From Pseudomonas sp. Bc-h (lineage in GTDB: Bacteria > Pseudomonadota > Gammaproteobacteria > Pseudomonadales > Pseudomonadaceae), in NCBI RefSeq assembly GCF_002080045.1, contig NZ_MUIN01000009.1, positions 126,342-190,341 on the forward strand: a stretch of 64,000 bases of DNA, given 5' to 3'. Under the pieces are notes generated by a model that worked only from the letters and a program-made list of their open reading frames with translations, made no database searches and was not told where the DNA came from. Of the stretch, positions 14,390 to 22,483 are shown one piece after another (the first letter of the stretch is position 1; each line of letters begins with the position of its first letter). Both the position numbers and the translations under genes were made by a program.

Positions 14390-14958
14390 CTCATCCGTCT
14401 GCCCATTCAGCGAGTGGGCAGCGGGATGGCGTCAGCCTCACCGGAATTGCCGCTTCACGGGCCTACGGCAATGTAAACAATCAGAGTCCCCGTCAGACGG
14501 TTGGAAACCTTCCCGATCACCTGGACGCTTCAACGCTAACCAGGCCGCATCGGGAGATGCCTTGCTCGCTATTCACGCCCGGCTTGGTCACCGGCGCAGG
14601 GCATCTGCCGATGCGGACGAAACTGCGGCCTATAACCGCCCACCTGCTCCACCCGTGCGACGGGTACGCCCCGCAATACTCGCGTCATCAAAAACGGTGC
14701 AACAACTTCCCAACATCACTCCGGAAAGAGGATTTGCAGCCATGTAAACGACATTGACCCGGCCTACTGCCTCACGCAGCGCCAGGCGAATCGGTTCACG
14801 TACGGAGGCGTACTGAACCTTGGATGAAAGAAAAGCCCGGTTTCGACTGGGCTTTTTTTCACACGGCGTTTACCCGCCAGCGCTCTCCCCTGCGCCCAAC
14901 GGCAACCAGCAGGCGATCAGAGCGCTGACGAGTACACGCAACCATCTGAGGAAAGGAC
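14390..14958 (+). other. 569-bp stretch without a convincing gene
   Basis: Several short frames exist on the plus strand between 14425 and 14760 but none has a good ribosome site, and two overlapping frames are equally open, so none is called. GC-rich dyads (for example CCCATTCAGCGAGTGGG near 14401) hint at a structured leader or small RNA. The stretch ends with a terminator at 14831-14859. Confidence 0.4.
14831..14859 (+). terminator. Rho-independent terminator in the PL operon
   Basis: AAGCCC and GGGCTT pair around a CGGTTTCGACT-type loop and are followed by seven T. It lies about 100 bases upstream of the next gene at 14959. A terminator here implies that distal PL genes need antitermination or another promoter. 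Confidence 0.75.
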
Positions 14959-15246
14959 ATGCACCCACAAATTCAGCAGCGCGTGGATGGCCTGAATGCC
15001 ATGCGGGCCCGCACTCATCTCGCCACCGCGGAGTTCTACGCCATGATCGGTAAAGAGCCACCAGCGCAAAAAATTCGCTATCAGGTTGTCGCCAAGGGAG
15101 TTAGCGCCTACCACGTCGTGGAAATCGAAACCGGAAAGGTGCGCGGCTTCCGCTTCAACTGGAAGGATGCGGTCAACTTCGCCCAGGTCCTTGAGGCGCG
15201 CGCAGACGGTGTGAAGGTCACGCTGTCACAGGCGGTGCTGCAATGA
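14959..15246 (+). CDS. Hypothetical phage early protein, 95 aa
   Basis: GAGGAAAGG lies directly upstream of the ATG. The product is a small soluble alpha/beta protein; residues about 36-80 (IRYQVVAKGVSAYHVVEIETGK then RGFRFNWKDAVNFAQVLE) look like a short antiparallel sheet plus helix. Family not recognised. It overlaps the next gene by 4 bases (ATGA). Confidence 0.65.
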   Translation: MHPQIQQRVDGLNAMRARTHLATAEFYAMIGKEPPAQKIRYQVVAKGVSAYHVVEIETGKVRGFRFNWKDAVNFAQVLEARADGVKVTLSQAVLQ

Positions 15247-15524
15247 TTGGCGAAAGCGTGCCAGACCAGCACAAGCAGGTCGTTGCGCAACTGGCGGCCC
15301 AGATCGATCACTACCTCGCGACCGGCCACCGAATCGAACTGGTTCCAGCCGGGAAAAGCGGCGAGGTGTCGTTTACCGCGATCGGCAACCACCCGAAGAA
15401 CCTCAAAGCAAAGCGCGACAGACACGAGCCTCGCGTCCGTGAGCTGGCAGCCCAGGGCAACACCGCATCGGCAATCGCCACCGCCGTCGGCATCGACAGC
15501 CGCACCGTCCGGCGCATCGCCTAA
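15243..15524 (+). CDS. Hypothetical phage protein with C-terminal helix-turn-helix
   Basis: 93 residues, coupled by ATGA to the gene before. The C-terminus, VRELAAQGNTASAIATAVG then DSRTVRRIA (about 63-93), has the look of a resolvase/Hin-type helix-turn-helix. The N-terminal half is unassigned. It may be a small DNA-binding regulator of the early operon. Confidence 0.6.
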   Translation: MIGESVPDQHKQVVAQLAAQIDHYLATGHRIELVPAGKSGEVSFTAIGNHPKNLKAKRDRHEPRVRELAAQGNTASAIATAVGIDSRTVRRIA

Positions 15525-15641
15525 GAGCACGACATCAGCTTGGCCGAACCGACCTGATGCGCAAGATCAACAACCGCGTGCACCAGCGCCGTCGGCAAGC
15601 CTGGCTGGACTTGCCAGCGCATCAGTTCGGAGAACCACTCA

Positions 15642-15974
15642 ATGGAAAAGACAGCAGCCGCGAAGCACTCGGCGGACTACCGGGCACGGCAAAAAGCCGA
15701 GAAGCAAAAGCTGGGTGTGGAAATACTGAAAGTGGCGGTGCCGGTCGGCATCAACAGGCATCTTCAGAAACTCATGAAGGCTCACGGATTCAAGAACAAG
15801 CAGGAGCTTTATCAGACCGTCGTCCTTTCGCTGGTCGGCGCTGAACCGGATGAAGCAAAGCGCATGCTCACACTTCCACCGTCAGGTTTCGTTGTGACGG
15901 AAAAACTAGCGCGTCAGTTGAAAGAACTCGGAATGGCGGACCCCGATCCAGATGCAGATGCAGACGAAGAATGA
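15642..15974 (+). CDS. Hypothetical phage protein with RHH-like centre
   Basis: 110 residues. A basic N-terminus (KHSADYRARQKAEKQKLG) is followed by VEILKVAVPVGINRHLQKLMKAHGFKNKQELYQTVVLSL (split, about 30-68), whose strand-helix-helix pattern resembles a ribbon-helix-helix DNA-binding fold. The C-terminal tail is acidic (DPDPDADADEE). Possible transcriptional regulator. The 117 bases before it hold no gene that I would call. Its end overlaps the next gene. Confidence 0.6.
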   Translation: MEKTAAAKHSADYRARQKAEKQKLGVEILKVAVPVGINRHLQKLMKAHGFKNKQELYQTVVLSLVGAEPDEAKRMLTLPPSGFVVTEKLARQLKELGMADPDPDADADEE

Positions 15975-16179
15975 ACTGACCCCGGTACAGGCAGAAACAC
16001 TGGCCTTCATTGCGGAGTACCGCAAGAAGAATGGTTACTCGGCGACAGTTGCCGAAATGGCAAAGGCCGCGGACGTAAACGGAAATGCGATCTCAGGCCG
16101 CATTACCACCATGATCAAGAAAGGCGCGATTACTAAAACGCCTGGGATCGCGCGGAGCATTCGGCCCGTTCTCAGGTAG
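15952..16179 (+). CDS. LexA-N-terminal-like winged-helix protein
   Basis: 75 residues. LTPVQAETLAFIAEYRKKNG then YSATVAEMAKAADVNGNAIS is the winged-helix pattern of the LexA DNA-binding domain, without any S24 protease part. The start at 15952 or 15958 lies inside the previous gene's acidic tail (22-base overlap). Stand-alone domains of this kind occur in phages and might compete with host LexA or act as early regulators; that is inference. Confidence 0.7.
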   Translation: MQMQTKNELTPVQAETLAFIAEYRKKNGYSATVAEMAKAADVNGNAISGRITTMIKKGAITKTPGIARSIRPVLR

Positions 16180-16384
16180 TTTTCGTGTAGGTGAAATACT
16201 CGATATTCTCGCGGAGGAACGCTGCAACTTCCTGAGCCTTCTCGAAAGTTGTTCCCTGTGGCAGATCAAGCCCAAACAGATCCATTGGCATCCCGTCGTC
16301 GTTGCTCCAGTAGGCGATTTCAATCCACGACTCTCGTGATTCATGCTGATGAACCCTGAATATCGGTTTAGCTCGAAGCGTCAT
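16172..16384 (-). CDS. Hypothetical phage protein, 70 aa, antisense
   Basis: Starts at 16384 with GGAG about 9 bases upstream. It is a small soluble protein with FEKAQEVAAFLRENIEYFTYTKTT at its end. Family not recognised. It converges on and overlaps the LexA-like gene by 8 bases. A minus-strand terminator lies 79 bases upstream of its start. Confidence 0.6.
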   Translation of the reverse strand: MTLRAKPIFRVHQHESRESWIEIAYWSNDDGMPMDLFGLDLPQGTTFEKAQEVAAFLRENIEYFTYTKTT

Positions 16385-16462
16385 TTCTTGACTCCTTGAC
16401 CCGGCCCCATGCCGGTCACCACGTATAGCCCACCACTACGCTTGATGCCAGATCGCAGGCAA

Positions 16463-16492
16463 TAAAAAAGGCACCTGCAGAGCAGATGCCTT
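16463..16492 (-). terminator. Terminator or attenuator in the 16385-16733 gap
   Basis: On the minus strand AAGGCATCTGC pairs with GCAGGTGCCTT (one mismatch) around TCT and is followed by TTTTTTATT. No minus-strand gene ends here, so it may end a small RNA started near 16700 or act as an attenuator for the gene at 16384. The rest of the 349-bp gap shows no gene. Confidence 0.65.
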
Positions 16493-16772
16493 GAACCGGA
16501 TAGCGTGGGAAAAGCCATGCTCCGGCTTCACAATTAAACCTCATCACCAACCTATTCGCCACCGTTTTTAGCAGGATAGAGGGAGCATTACCTAACGGAA
16601 GCAGCGACTTAGCCGATGAATCCAGGGCCTCGCCACTGGTTAACATCCCAAGCGCATATGGATGCGAAAACCGCGAAAGGCGCAGAACGCCACGTTGTGG
16701 TAGACGCGACTATTCCGAACTAGAATCAGCTTTATGCTACTCAACCTAATTACGAGCATGGACGGAATACTA

Positions 16773-17255
16773 ATGGAAATCGAAACGAAATTGAACGTTC
16801 CGGCTGGATTCCCCTACGCGGGAAAAGTATTTTTGCTTCAAAGTCTCGCCGAGGGTAAATTTTTACTCAGCAATGGCTTCGTCATTGAGGCGCTGGCCGA
16901 TCAGATTGACAAAAATTGCCTCTTTCAACTAGTTGCTTTACCTACGAACGAGATAAAGATTTTTTCGATTGCCAAGCAGATGTTTGTGAGTGCAATAGGC
17001 CCAACGCGGCAGTTAGCCGCGAGAGTACAAGATGAACGCTGGAGTCGTTTCACCATTGAATATCTAGAGGCCATAGGTGCCTTTACAATCAAAAGTAGCC
17101 ATCCTTCTGCCGCCGCCAGTCCGTATGTGAGCGTAGTCGGACCAGGCAGGAATTTGTATGTTTGTGACGCGGCTCCTCAACAGGGCTGGAGCTATTTTCA
17201 ACCTTTCGTCCCCACAGGCATGCCTGCCACAAACGTGGATCAGTTTATGCCATAA
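16773..17255 (+). CDS. Unknown AT-rich moron, possible beta-trefoil protein
   Basis: 160 residues from ATG 16773, which has ACGGA 7 bases upstream; an ATG at 16734 would give a nearly leaderless message from the -10-like TAGAAT at 16721. The repeated pattern of a hydrophobic strand then GKFLLSN-like turn (VFLLQSLAEGKFLLS; ARVQDERWSRFTIEYL; YVSVVGPGRNLYVCD) resembles fascin-like beta-trefoils. I do not recognise a family. It lies alone, AT-richer than phage core genes, between the hypothetical antisense gene and a duplicated small gene. The 17256-17555 gap holds nothing I can name. Confidence 0.5.
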   Translation: MEIETKLNVPAGFPYAGKVFLLQSLAEGKFLLSNGFVIEALADQIDKNCLFQLVALPTNEIKIFSIAKQMFVSAIGPTRQLAARVQDERWSRFTIEYLEAIGAFTIKSSHPSAAASPYVSVVGPGRNLYVCDAAPQQGWSYFQPFVPTGMPATNVDQFMP

Positions 17256-17555
17256 CACCAATGTCAAAGCGACCAGTAGAAATGAGTCATGTTTCATCCT
17301 GGGTGATACTCATGATGATGGTCTTTCCCTACGTACTGTGATGTGAGGATGCCTAGCCGTAAATCGTTTAAGGATGAAATCTAGGCAAATTGTTTAAGCT
17401 GAAAAATCCGTTCATCTCAATGAAAATCCCTCCTGGCTAGGTTTTTTGAGGAACGCGTCACCTCAACCTGATGCTTTCCAAATTTCTTTAGCGGATCCTA
17501 TAGAGCGTCACAAGTGGAGAGTTCTGGGCGTCGCGAATATATTCTCGGCTGATGA

Positions 17556-17751
17556 CTACGGCATCGCGTCTGCCGCTACCTCAATAGCCAGAGCAGCGTC
17601 TCGCACATCTTCTGAAATGTAAGCGATGTCGTTGAGCATCGATTCGATGGCGGCTTCGGTGAGGGATTAGTAGATCCAGCCCCTGATCCACCGCAGCCAG
17701 CAGGACTGATTTCAGCGCCATCCGCAAAACGTTTTCCCTGTCTTCGCTCAT
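17556..17751 (-). pseudogene. Broken copy of the small MSE(D/N)RE phage gene
   Basis: The start MSEDRENVLRMALKSVLLAA matches MSENRELALSIALEAVLNAA of the gene at 19647-19862, and both have GGAGAAGG-type ribosome sites and similar upstream DNA. After about residue 27 (GLDL) the frame is lost; the homologous tail resumes in another frame as LTEAAIESML and ends AIEVAADAMP before TAG at 17556-17558. It is therefore a frameshifted paralogue. Function of the family is unknown. Confidence 0.65.
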
Positions 17752-17867
17752 GACCTTCTCCTTTCCCGTGGAGAGGTAATCGTAGGCCATTACCAGCCCG
17801 AATGGAATCGGACCACGAGCCTGTAGCAACAGACTCTAGTAGGCGATAAGACTTGAGCAACGTTGGG

Positions 17868-18668
17868 TTAACGGTTGGGGAGACGCTCAAAATCTCCGAT
17901 GAAATCCAGCACTGCGTCGAAATTCAATCCCCCCCGCTGACAATTGCTAAAGAAGTCAATCTCCACGAGCGTCTCTCTGTACCAGTTATGATCCTCCGAA
18001 AAAACAATTAACAGAAAATAGATGAGCGCCATATTGATCGACATATTTGCGGAAATAGTGGAATAAGCAAAATTCTTAGCTTTGTTTGATACGTTCGCAT
18101 CAACAACGAAGTCAATCATGTTCGTGACAGAATTTGCGTAAGCACTGAAACTCTTCCCACCGCCAGTGAGGTACCAATCATCGAACCTTTCAATCCACTC
18201 ATTCCCGCTAGACTTATTCAAACTCCACCCATGGGTGAAGTCGTGACAAGCAGCGTTGAAAGCTGATGCCCCGGTTTTTTTACCGCTACCAAAACCAAAT
18301 GAAATAAGGTTCGCATGCTCTAAACTTAAAGTTAGAAGCTGGAACAAATTACTATCAAACTGCTGCCGTGCATTGTGTTTATTTTGCTTCCTCAACGCTT
18401 TAGCAGAAGACTTCAGTTCTTTGGTCGAATTTCTCATCTCCTCGCTTTGTAATTTTATAGTATAAAGAAGGGCAACCAGACCAATTATCGAAAATAGTGG
18501 GTTCAGAATTCCACCCACAAAATCACCAAACTGCCCCCACGACTCTTGCTTATCGGAAGGAGTCAATCCAAAAGTTACTACAAATCGCAAAAGCAATATT
18601 ATGGCGATAACAAGCGCCGTTAATGCTATTGAAACTAGCCATTTCGGAACTCCAGACTTCCCTTTCAC
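17868..18668 (-). CDS. AbiC-like (putAbiC) membrane protein, candidate abortive infection
   Basis: About 266 residues from GTG 18668, which has GAG 8 bases upstream; a TTG at 18716 is possible but coincides with the divergent methyltransferase ATG. Two N-terminal membrane segments (WLVSIALTALVIAIILLLRF, and GGILNPLFSIIGLVALLYTI) are followed by KLQSEEMRNSTKELKSSAKAL, a coiled-coil-like linker, then a globular domain with FDSNLFQLLTLSLEHANLI. This order matches the Pfam family named putative phage abortive infection protein. It is AT-rich and antisense to the flanking phage genes, as a moron would be. Confidence 0.75.
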   Translation of the reverse strand: MKGKSGVPKWLVSIALTALVIAIILLLRFVVTFGLTPSDKQESWGQFGDFVGGILNPLFSIIGLVALLYTIKLQSEEMRNSTKELKSSAKALRKQNKHNARQQFDSNLFQLLTLSLEHANLISFGFGSGKKTGASAFNAACHDFTHGWSLNKSSGNEWIERFDDWYLTGGGKSFSAYANSVTNMIDFVVDANVSNKAKNFAYSTISANMSINMALIYFLLIVFSEDHNWYRETLVEIDFFSNCQRGGLNFDAVLDFIGDFERLPNR

Positions 18669-18715
18669 TATATTTCTCGCCCCAAAAAAGTCAGAAATTG
18701 TACTAGGAATCAGCA

Positions 18716-19633
18716 ATGACTACAGCAATCGATTTGTTCGCCGGACTCGGCGGATGGTCTACCGGTGCCCGCGCGGCGGGTGTTGAACTACTTTGGGCGG
18801 CCAACCATTGGCCGGTCGCCGTCGAGTGGCACAGCGCAAATCACCCGGACACCGAGCACATCTGCCAAGACCTGCATCAGGCGGACTGGACCAAGGTTCC
18901 GAGCCACGATATCTTGCTGGCTTCGCCCTGCTGCCAAGGCCACTCCAAAGCGCGCGGCAAGTCATCCGGCAACCCGCAGCATGACTCAAGCCGATCCACA
19001 GCCTGGGCAGTTGTCTCGGCGCTGGAGTTTCACCGGCCGGAAGCGGCCATCGTCGAGAACGTTCCCGAGTTCATGGACTGGGCGCTGTATCCGGCGTGGT
19101 TGTCGGCTGTGCGCTCGCTGGGATATCAGGTCGCGCCGCATATCGTTGATTGCGCAGACCTGGGTGTGCCTCAGAACAGGGTCCGCATGTTCTTGGTCTG
19201 CACCCGAAGCGCAGCGCCGCTGATGCTCGACCTCAGGCCGGAGAGTCACACCGCGGCGAATTCGTTCATCGATTTGGAAGCCGGCCGCTGGGCTGATGTC
19301 GAACGCCCAGGGCGAGCAGCGGCAACGCTGGAACGGGTCAAGGCGGGTCGCGCGGCATACGGCGATCAGTTCCTGTTCAGCTACTACGGCAACACCCGCA
19401 GCGGCCGCGCCCTCACCCGCCCGATCGGTACCATCACGACGCGGGATCGCTGGGCAATCGTGAACGGCGACAAGATGCGGATGCTCACAGCGGACGAGAA
19501 CCTGCTGGCCATGTCGTTTCCCGCGCACACCAAGCGACCTGAAAGCCACCGCCTGACGGTGCATATGGCTGGCAACGCCGTTCCCCCGCTCGCAGGTCAG
19601 CGCGTGATTGAAGCGCTGATGGCCGCCGCCTGA
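18716..19633 (+). CDS. Phage DNA cytosine-C5 methyltransferase
   Basis: 305 residues. Motif I is IDLFAGLGGWSTG (about 5-17); motif IV is LASPCCQGHS with the catalytic cysteine; motif VI is IVENVPEF; motif VIII is GVPQNRVRMF; motif X is MAGNAVPP near the end. It transfers a methyl group from SAM to cytosine C5. No restriction partner is nearby, so it is probably a solitary phage enzyme that shields its DNA from host restriction. Target sequence cannot be told. Its start region abuts the divergent AbiC-like gene. Confidence 0.9.
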   Translation: MTTAIDLFAGLGGWSTGARAAGVELLWAANHWPVAVEWHSANHPDTEHICQDLHQADWTKVPSHDILLASPCCQGHSKARGKSSGNPQHDSSRSTAWAVVSALEFHRPEAAIVENVPEFMDWALYPAWLSAVRSLGYQVAPHIVDCADLGVPQNRVRMFLVCTRSAAPLMLDLRPESHTAANSFIDLEAGRWADVERPGRAAATLERVKAGRAAYGDQFLFSYYGNTRSGRALTRPIGTITTRDRWAIVNGDKMRMLTADENLLAMSFPAHTKRPESHRLTVHMAGNAVPPLAGQRVIEALMAAA

Positions 19634-19646
19634 TCACACCAGCGCA

Positions 19647-19862
19647 TCAGCCGCCTTCCCCACCGCCGAAGTCAAGCGCATCAGACGCAACCTCGATCTC
19701 TCGGATAGCGGCAATCACAGACGGCGATACGTTCTTAGGCAGAAGCGTCAGCGACCCAATTGCCTGCTCGCAAAGCTCATCGACATCAACGTGAAGCTCG
19801 CGCGCTGCGTTCAGTACAGCTTCAAGGGCGATAGATAGCGCCAATTCCCTGTTCTCGCTCAT
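19647..19862 (-). CDS. Small phage protein, intact paralogue
   Basis: 71 residues from ATG 19862, with GAGAGAAGG upstream. Helical and acidic: VDVDELCEQAIGSLTLLP then PSVIAAIREIEVASDALDF. The frameshifted copy lies at 17556-17751, so the AbiC-like and methyltransferase genes are bracketed by a repeat. Family not recognised. Antisense to the early operon. Between it and 20125 a plus-strand stretch coding EDVQCEAIAQEFMAGLEDK has no start and may be a gene remnant. Confidence 0.6.
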   Translation of the reverse strand: MSENRELALSIALEAVLNAARELHVDVDELCEQAIGSLTLLPKNVSPSVIAAIREIEVASDALDFGGGEGG

Positions 19863-20124
19863 GACCTTCTCTCTTCCTGTGGAGCGATAAGCGTAGGCCA
19901 TTACCCACTCGCATGGAATCGCGGAAGCGATCTTCAGGCCATCGTCGGTGCTCTAGCTGCACTGACTTAAGGGAGGATGTGCAGTGCGAAGCAATCGCCC
20001 AAGAGTTCATGGCCGGACTGGAAGACAAAACCGGCACTGCTGCGAAGTTATCTCTGGGTAGATTTTCAGCTTAAATTAACCCGCGCCTGCTTCGCATAAA
20101 GAATATATCCCATGCAGGCGAGAG

Positions 20125-20844
20125 TTAATTTTGCTCAGGCGGAGGCAGGGCTTTTTTTGCCTCCAGATTTTTAAAAACCTTTTTTGCTCTGTATGGGATA
20201 ATGTAGGTTCCGATAAGGATATGCTCGATCACCTCAAGAGCCAGAAGTAGCTGATTTTTAGTCGGAGCCTTCCCTCTATGAGCTGCATGGTTACCTAAGA
20301 CTCTGATTTTGTGGAGTGTCTGAACACCCTCCTCAGTTACCAACGACCGCGCATTAAGATCATCTATTTTTTGCTCTAAATTTCTGCCCTTTGCTTTAAC
20401 GTCAGAGCAAATTGTGTCCAGAATAGTTCTTATCCCGATACCGCTAATTATCAATAGATCGTTGTCTAGCGCGCTTCTCGTCTCACGATAGATGTCTTCG
20501 ATATCAAGCGGTAAAGATTCATGATCAATAATCTTCGACCCAACAACCCGTCCAGGATAAAACGTCACTGTGGATACCCAGTATGCGTCACCGTATTCGT
20601 CGTGATCCCAGTCTTCCGAGTTGGATGAGTCAACTCGAAAGGATATTTCCTCACAGCCTAAGCATTGAATTATCTGGTTGTGGACAGTCCATTCCACAGA
20701 GTTGCCGCCACCGCAATCCTCCGAACCCCTCTCGGTATAAGTAGCCACGATCTTGTGATTTGACCTCAGGCAACATTTCTTGCATGGGAATTTTTCAGTC
20801 ATTTCATCAAGGGTTATATCGAACGTTTTCGTTATAAGCGCCAT
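20125..20844 (-). CDS. DUF4145 protein
   Basis: 239 residues. The N-terminal third has zinc-ligand cysteines (FPCKKCCLRS, CGGGNS, IQCLGCEEISF). The C-terminal third, GIRTILDTICSDVKAKGRN then LHKIRVLGNHAAHRGKAP and LALEVIEHILIGTYIIPYR, is DUF4145, a helical domain common in restriction and defence neighbourhoods. The start at 20844 is the first ATG with the conserved beginning; the longer frame runs into the opposite gene. It is AT-rich and antisense between the methyltransferase and PAPS-reductase-like genes: candidate moron with unknown function. Confidence 0.75.
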   Translation of the reverse strand: MALITKTFDITLDEMTEKFPCKKCCLRSNHKIVATYTERGSEDCGGGNSVEWTVHNQIIQCLGCEEISFRVDSSNSEDWDHDEYGDAYWVSTVTFYPGRVVGSKIIDHESLPLDIEDIYRETRSALDNDLLIISGIGIRTILDTICSDVKAKGRNLEQKIDDLNARSLVTEEGVQTLHKIRVLGNHAAHRGKAPTKNQLLLALEVIEHILIGTYIIPYRAKKVFKNLEAKKALPPPEQN

Positions 20845-20922
20845 ATGCGATCCCTTCGCGTTTTTTCTGAACGACACAAATACCCCACTTTCATGAATCA
20901 CGCCACTGGCGAGGATGCCCGC

Positions 20923-21780
20923 ATGTCTCCCTACAAAATGTCCGGAACGACGGTCGTCAGCTCCTCCGGCGGCCGAACCAGCGCCTATATGCTGCGCCAA
21001 GTGCTGGACAACAACGTCGATTTGGGTGACCTGATCGTCACGTTTGCCAACACTGGTAAAGAGCACCCCGCCACTCTGGATTTTGTTCAGGAATGCCCAG
21101 ACCGCTGGGGCGTGCCGATTGTCTGGCCTGAGTTCCGGGACGACGAGCGAGGGTTCGCAATCGTCGACTACGAGACAGCTAGCCGCGACGGTGAGCCGTT
21201 CGAAGCGCTGATCAGGAAGCGCAGCTACCTCCCGAACCCGGTGACGCGCTTCTGCACCATCGACCTGAAGATCAGGGTAATCCACAAATATCTGCGCAAG
21301 GTTGGCTGCTCAACAGAAGAAACGCCGGTGGACATGATGACCGGCATCCGCGCTGACGAGCCACGCCGAGTCGCGAAGATCCGGCATCGAAAGACGACCA
21401 GCGAGAGCAAACACGCCACGATGGTGATGCCGTTGGAAGACGCTGGCGTCGGCGTTCAGGGCGTCACCGATTTCTGGAAAGGTCAGCCTTTCGATCTGAT
21501 GTTGCCGACCATCAATGGCCGAACGCTGGAAGGCAACTGCGACCTGTGCTTCCTCAAGGGCGCTAAGCAGGTTTATTCGATCATCGCCAGCGATAGGCAG
21601 AAGGCTGAATGGTGGGCACGCATGGAGCGGACCGCTAAATCCAGCTCCAGTACCACCGGCGACGGCGCGCTGTTCCGCTTCGACCGACCGAGCTATCAGC
21701 AGATGCTCGACTACTCAGACACTCAATTCGATATGTTCGCCGACCACGACGAGGCCATCGCGTGCGTCTGCGGAGATTAG
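20923..21780 (+). CDS. PAPS-reductase-like PP-loop phage protein
   Basis: 285 residues from ATG 20923, which has GAGGA 7-8 bases upstream. The PP-loop SSGGRTSAYML (about 13-23) binds the nucleotide; LIVTFANTGKEHPATLDFV follows as in CysH/DndC-like enzymes. RFCTIDLK and GNCDLCFLKG carry cysteines that could bind iron-sulphur or zinc. In phages the substrate of these proteins is unknown; DndC-like members insert sulphur in DNA, and others modify nucleosides. It lies between two DNA methyltransferases, so a role in DNA modification is possible but unproven. Confidence 0.75.
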   Translation: MSPYKMSGTTVVSSSGGRTSAYMLRQVLDNNVDLGDLIVTFANTGKEHPATLDFVQECPDRWGVPIVWPEFRDDERGFAIVDYETASRDGEPFEALIRKRSYLPNPVTRFCTIDLKIRVIHKYLRKVGCSTEETPVDMMTGIRADEPRRVAKIRHRKTTSESKHATMVMPLEDAGVGVQGVTDFWKGQPFDLMLPTINGRTLEGNCDLCFLKGAKQVYSIIASDRQKAEWWARMERTAKSSSSTTGDGALFRFDRPSYQQMLDYSDTQFDMFADHDEAIACVCGD

Positions 21781-21783
21781 TTA

Positions 21784-22434
21784 TTAGCTTATTAGCTTCA
21801 ACTTCAGGGCAGACTCGAGATTCCTCACTACATCAGTCAGCTCAGCTCCAAATTCGTCATTCGGAAATAACCTATTTTTGAAGACCTTACGCCTCATGTC
21901 CAAATACACTCGGTGATCCGTTCGCTCTTCATCAGACTCTCCCGGATCGGAGCACAAAAGCCTCAAGCGCACATACTCTCCGTACTCATCTTTCAAAAAC
22001 TCGAGCCGATTAGCGAATCTCAAAATGTGCTCTCCCCAAAGGGCCTTTGCCTCAAATAGCGACACCGAAATCTCAGCATAAGATGCGTTTAAAGCATCAA
22101 GGCGACGTTCGAAGCCGAGCGTGAGCCGCTGAAAGCGTTCATCATCACCAACCGTAAAAGCTGGATCACCATCTCGCTGGACCTCGGCTGGATATATGGC
22201 TGGAGCGCGACAGCGATCAAATAATTTCTCAAACTTATAAAGTTCGATAAGCATCTGCCTTGCGAGCCTGTGATCGTCTTGCCCCCTTAATTGCCTTCTC
22301 CATGTCGCCAATCCGTTAATGCCCACATAGCCTGCTACAAGCACGCCTCCAGCCCCAAATACAGTACCTACGATAGAAAAGAAATCTTTAGTCAAAGACC
22401 AATCAATTTCGGTAAATACGAAGCAAAAGCTCAT
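21784..22434 (-). CDS. One-TM antisense protein of unknown function
   Basis: 216 residues. One membrane segment (FFSIVGTVFGAGGVLVAGYVG, about 18-38) is followed by a long charged helical domain (RLARQMLIELYKFEKLFDRC; LTLGFERRLDALNASYAEISV). Inner-membrane with a cytoplasmic coiled-coil-like part is the likely topology. No family recognised. AT-rich and convergent with the PAPS-reductase-like gene (3 bases apart) and divergent from the second methyltransferase: same insertion style as the AbiC-like and DUF4145 genes. Confidence 0.6.
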   Translation of the reverse strand: MSFCFVFTEIDWSLTKDFFSIVGTVFGAGGVLVAGYVGINGLATWRRQLRGQDDHRLARQMLIELYKFEKLFDRCRAPAIYPAEVQRDGDPAFTVGDDERFQRLTLGFERRLDALNASYAEISVSLFEAKALWGEHILRFANRLEFLKDEYGEYVRLRLLCSDPGESDEERTDHRVYLDMRRKVFKNRLFPNDEFGAELTDVVRNLESALKLKLIS

Positions 22435-22483
22435 CTCAATCCCTTTTGATTTTCCCAGTCAACTATACCCATGAGGTGCATTC

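Noticed and set aside
14562..14757. Two overlapping plus-strand frames of 61 and 66 codons
   Set aside because: Both are open over the same bases, neither has a ribosome site or recognisable sequence; treated as non-coding.
15557..15844. 95-codon frame overlapping the gene at 15642
   Set aside because: No ribosome site, and most of it is another frame of a better-supported gene.
16416..16646. 76-codon minus-strand frame
   Set aside because: It reads through a strong rho-independent terminator and lacks a ribosome site.
19928..20072. Plus-strand coding-like stretch ending KLSLGRFSA
   Set aside because: Looks like protein but has no acceptable start; could be a remnant, so it is only mentioned with the neighbouring gene.
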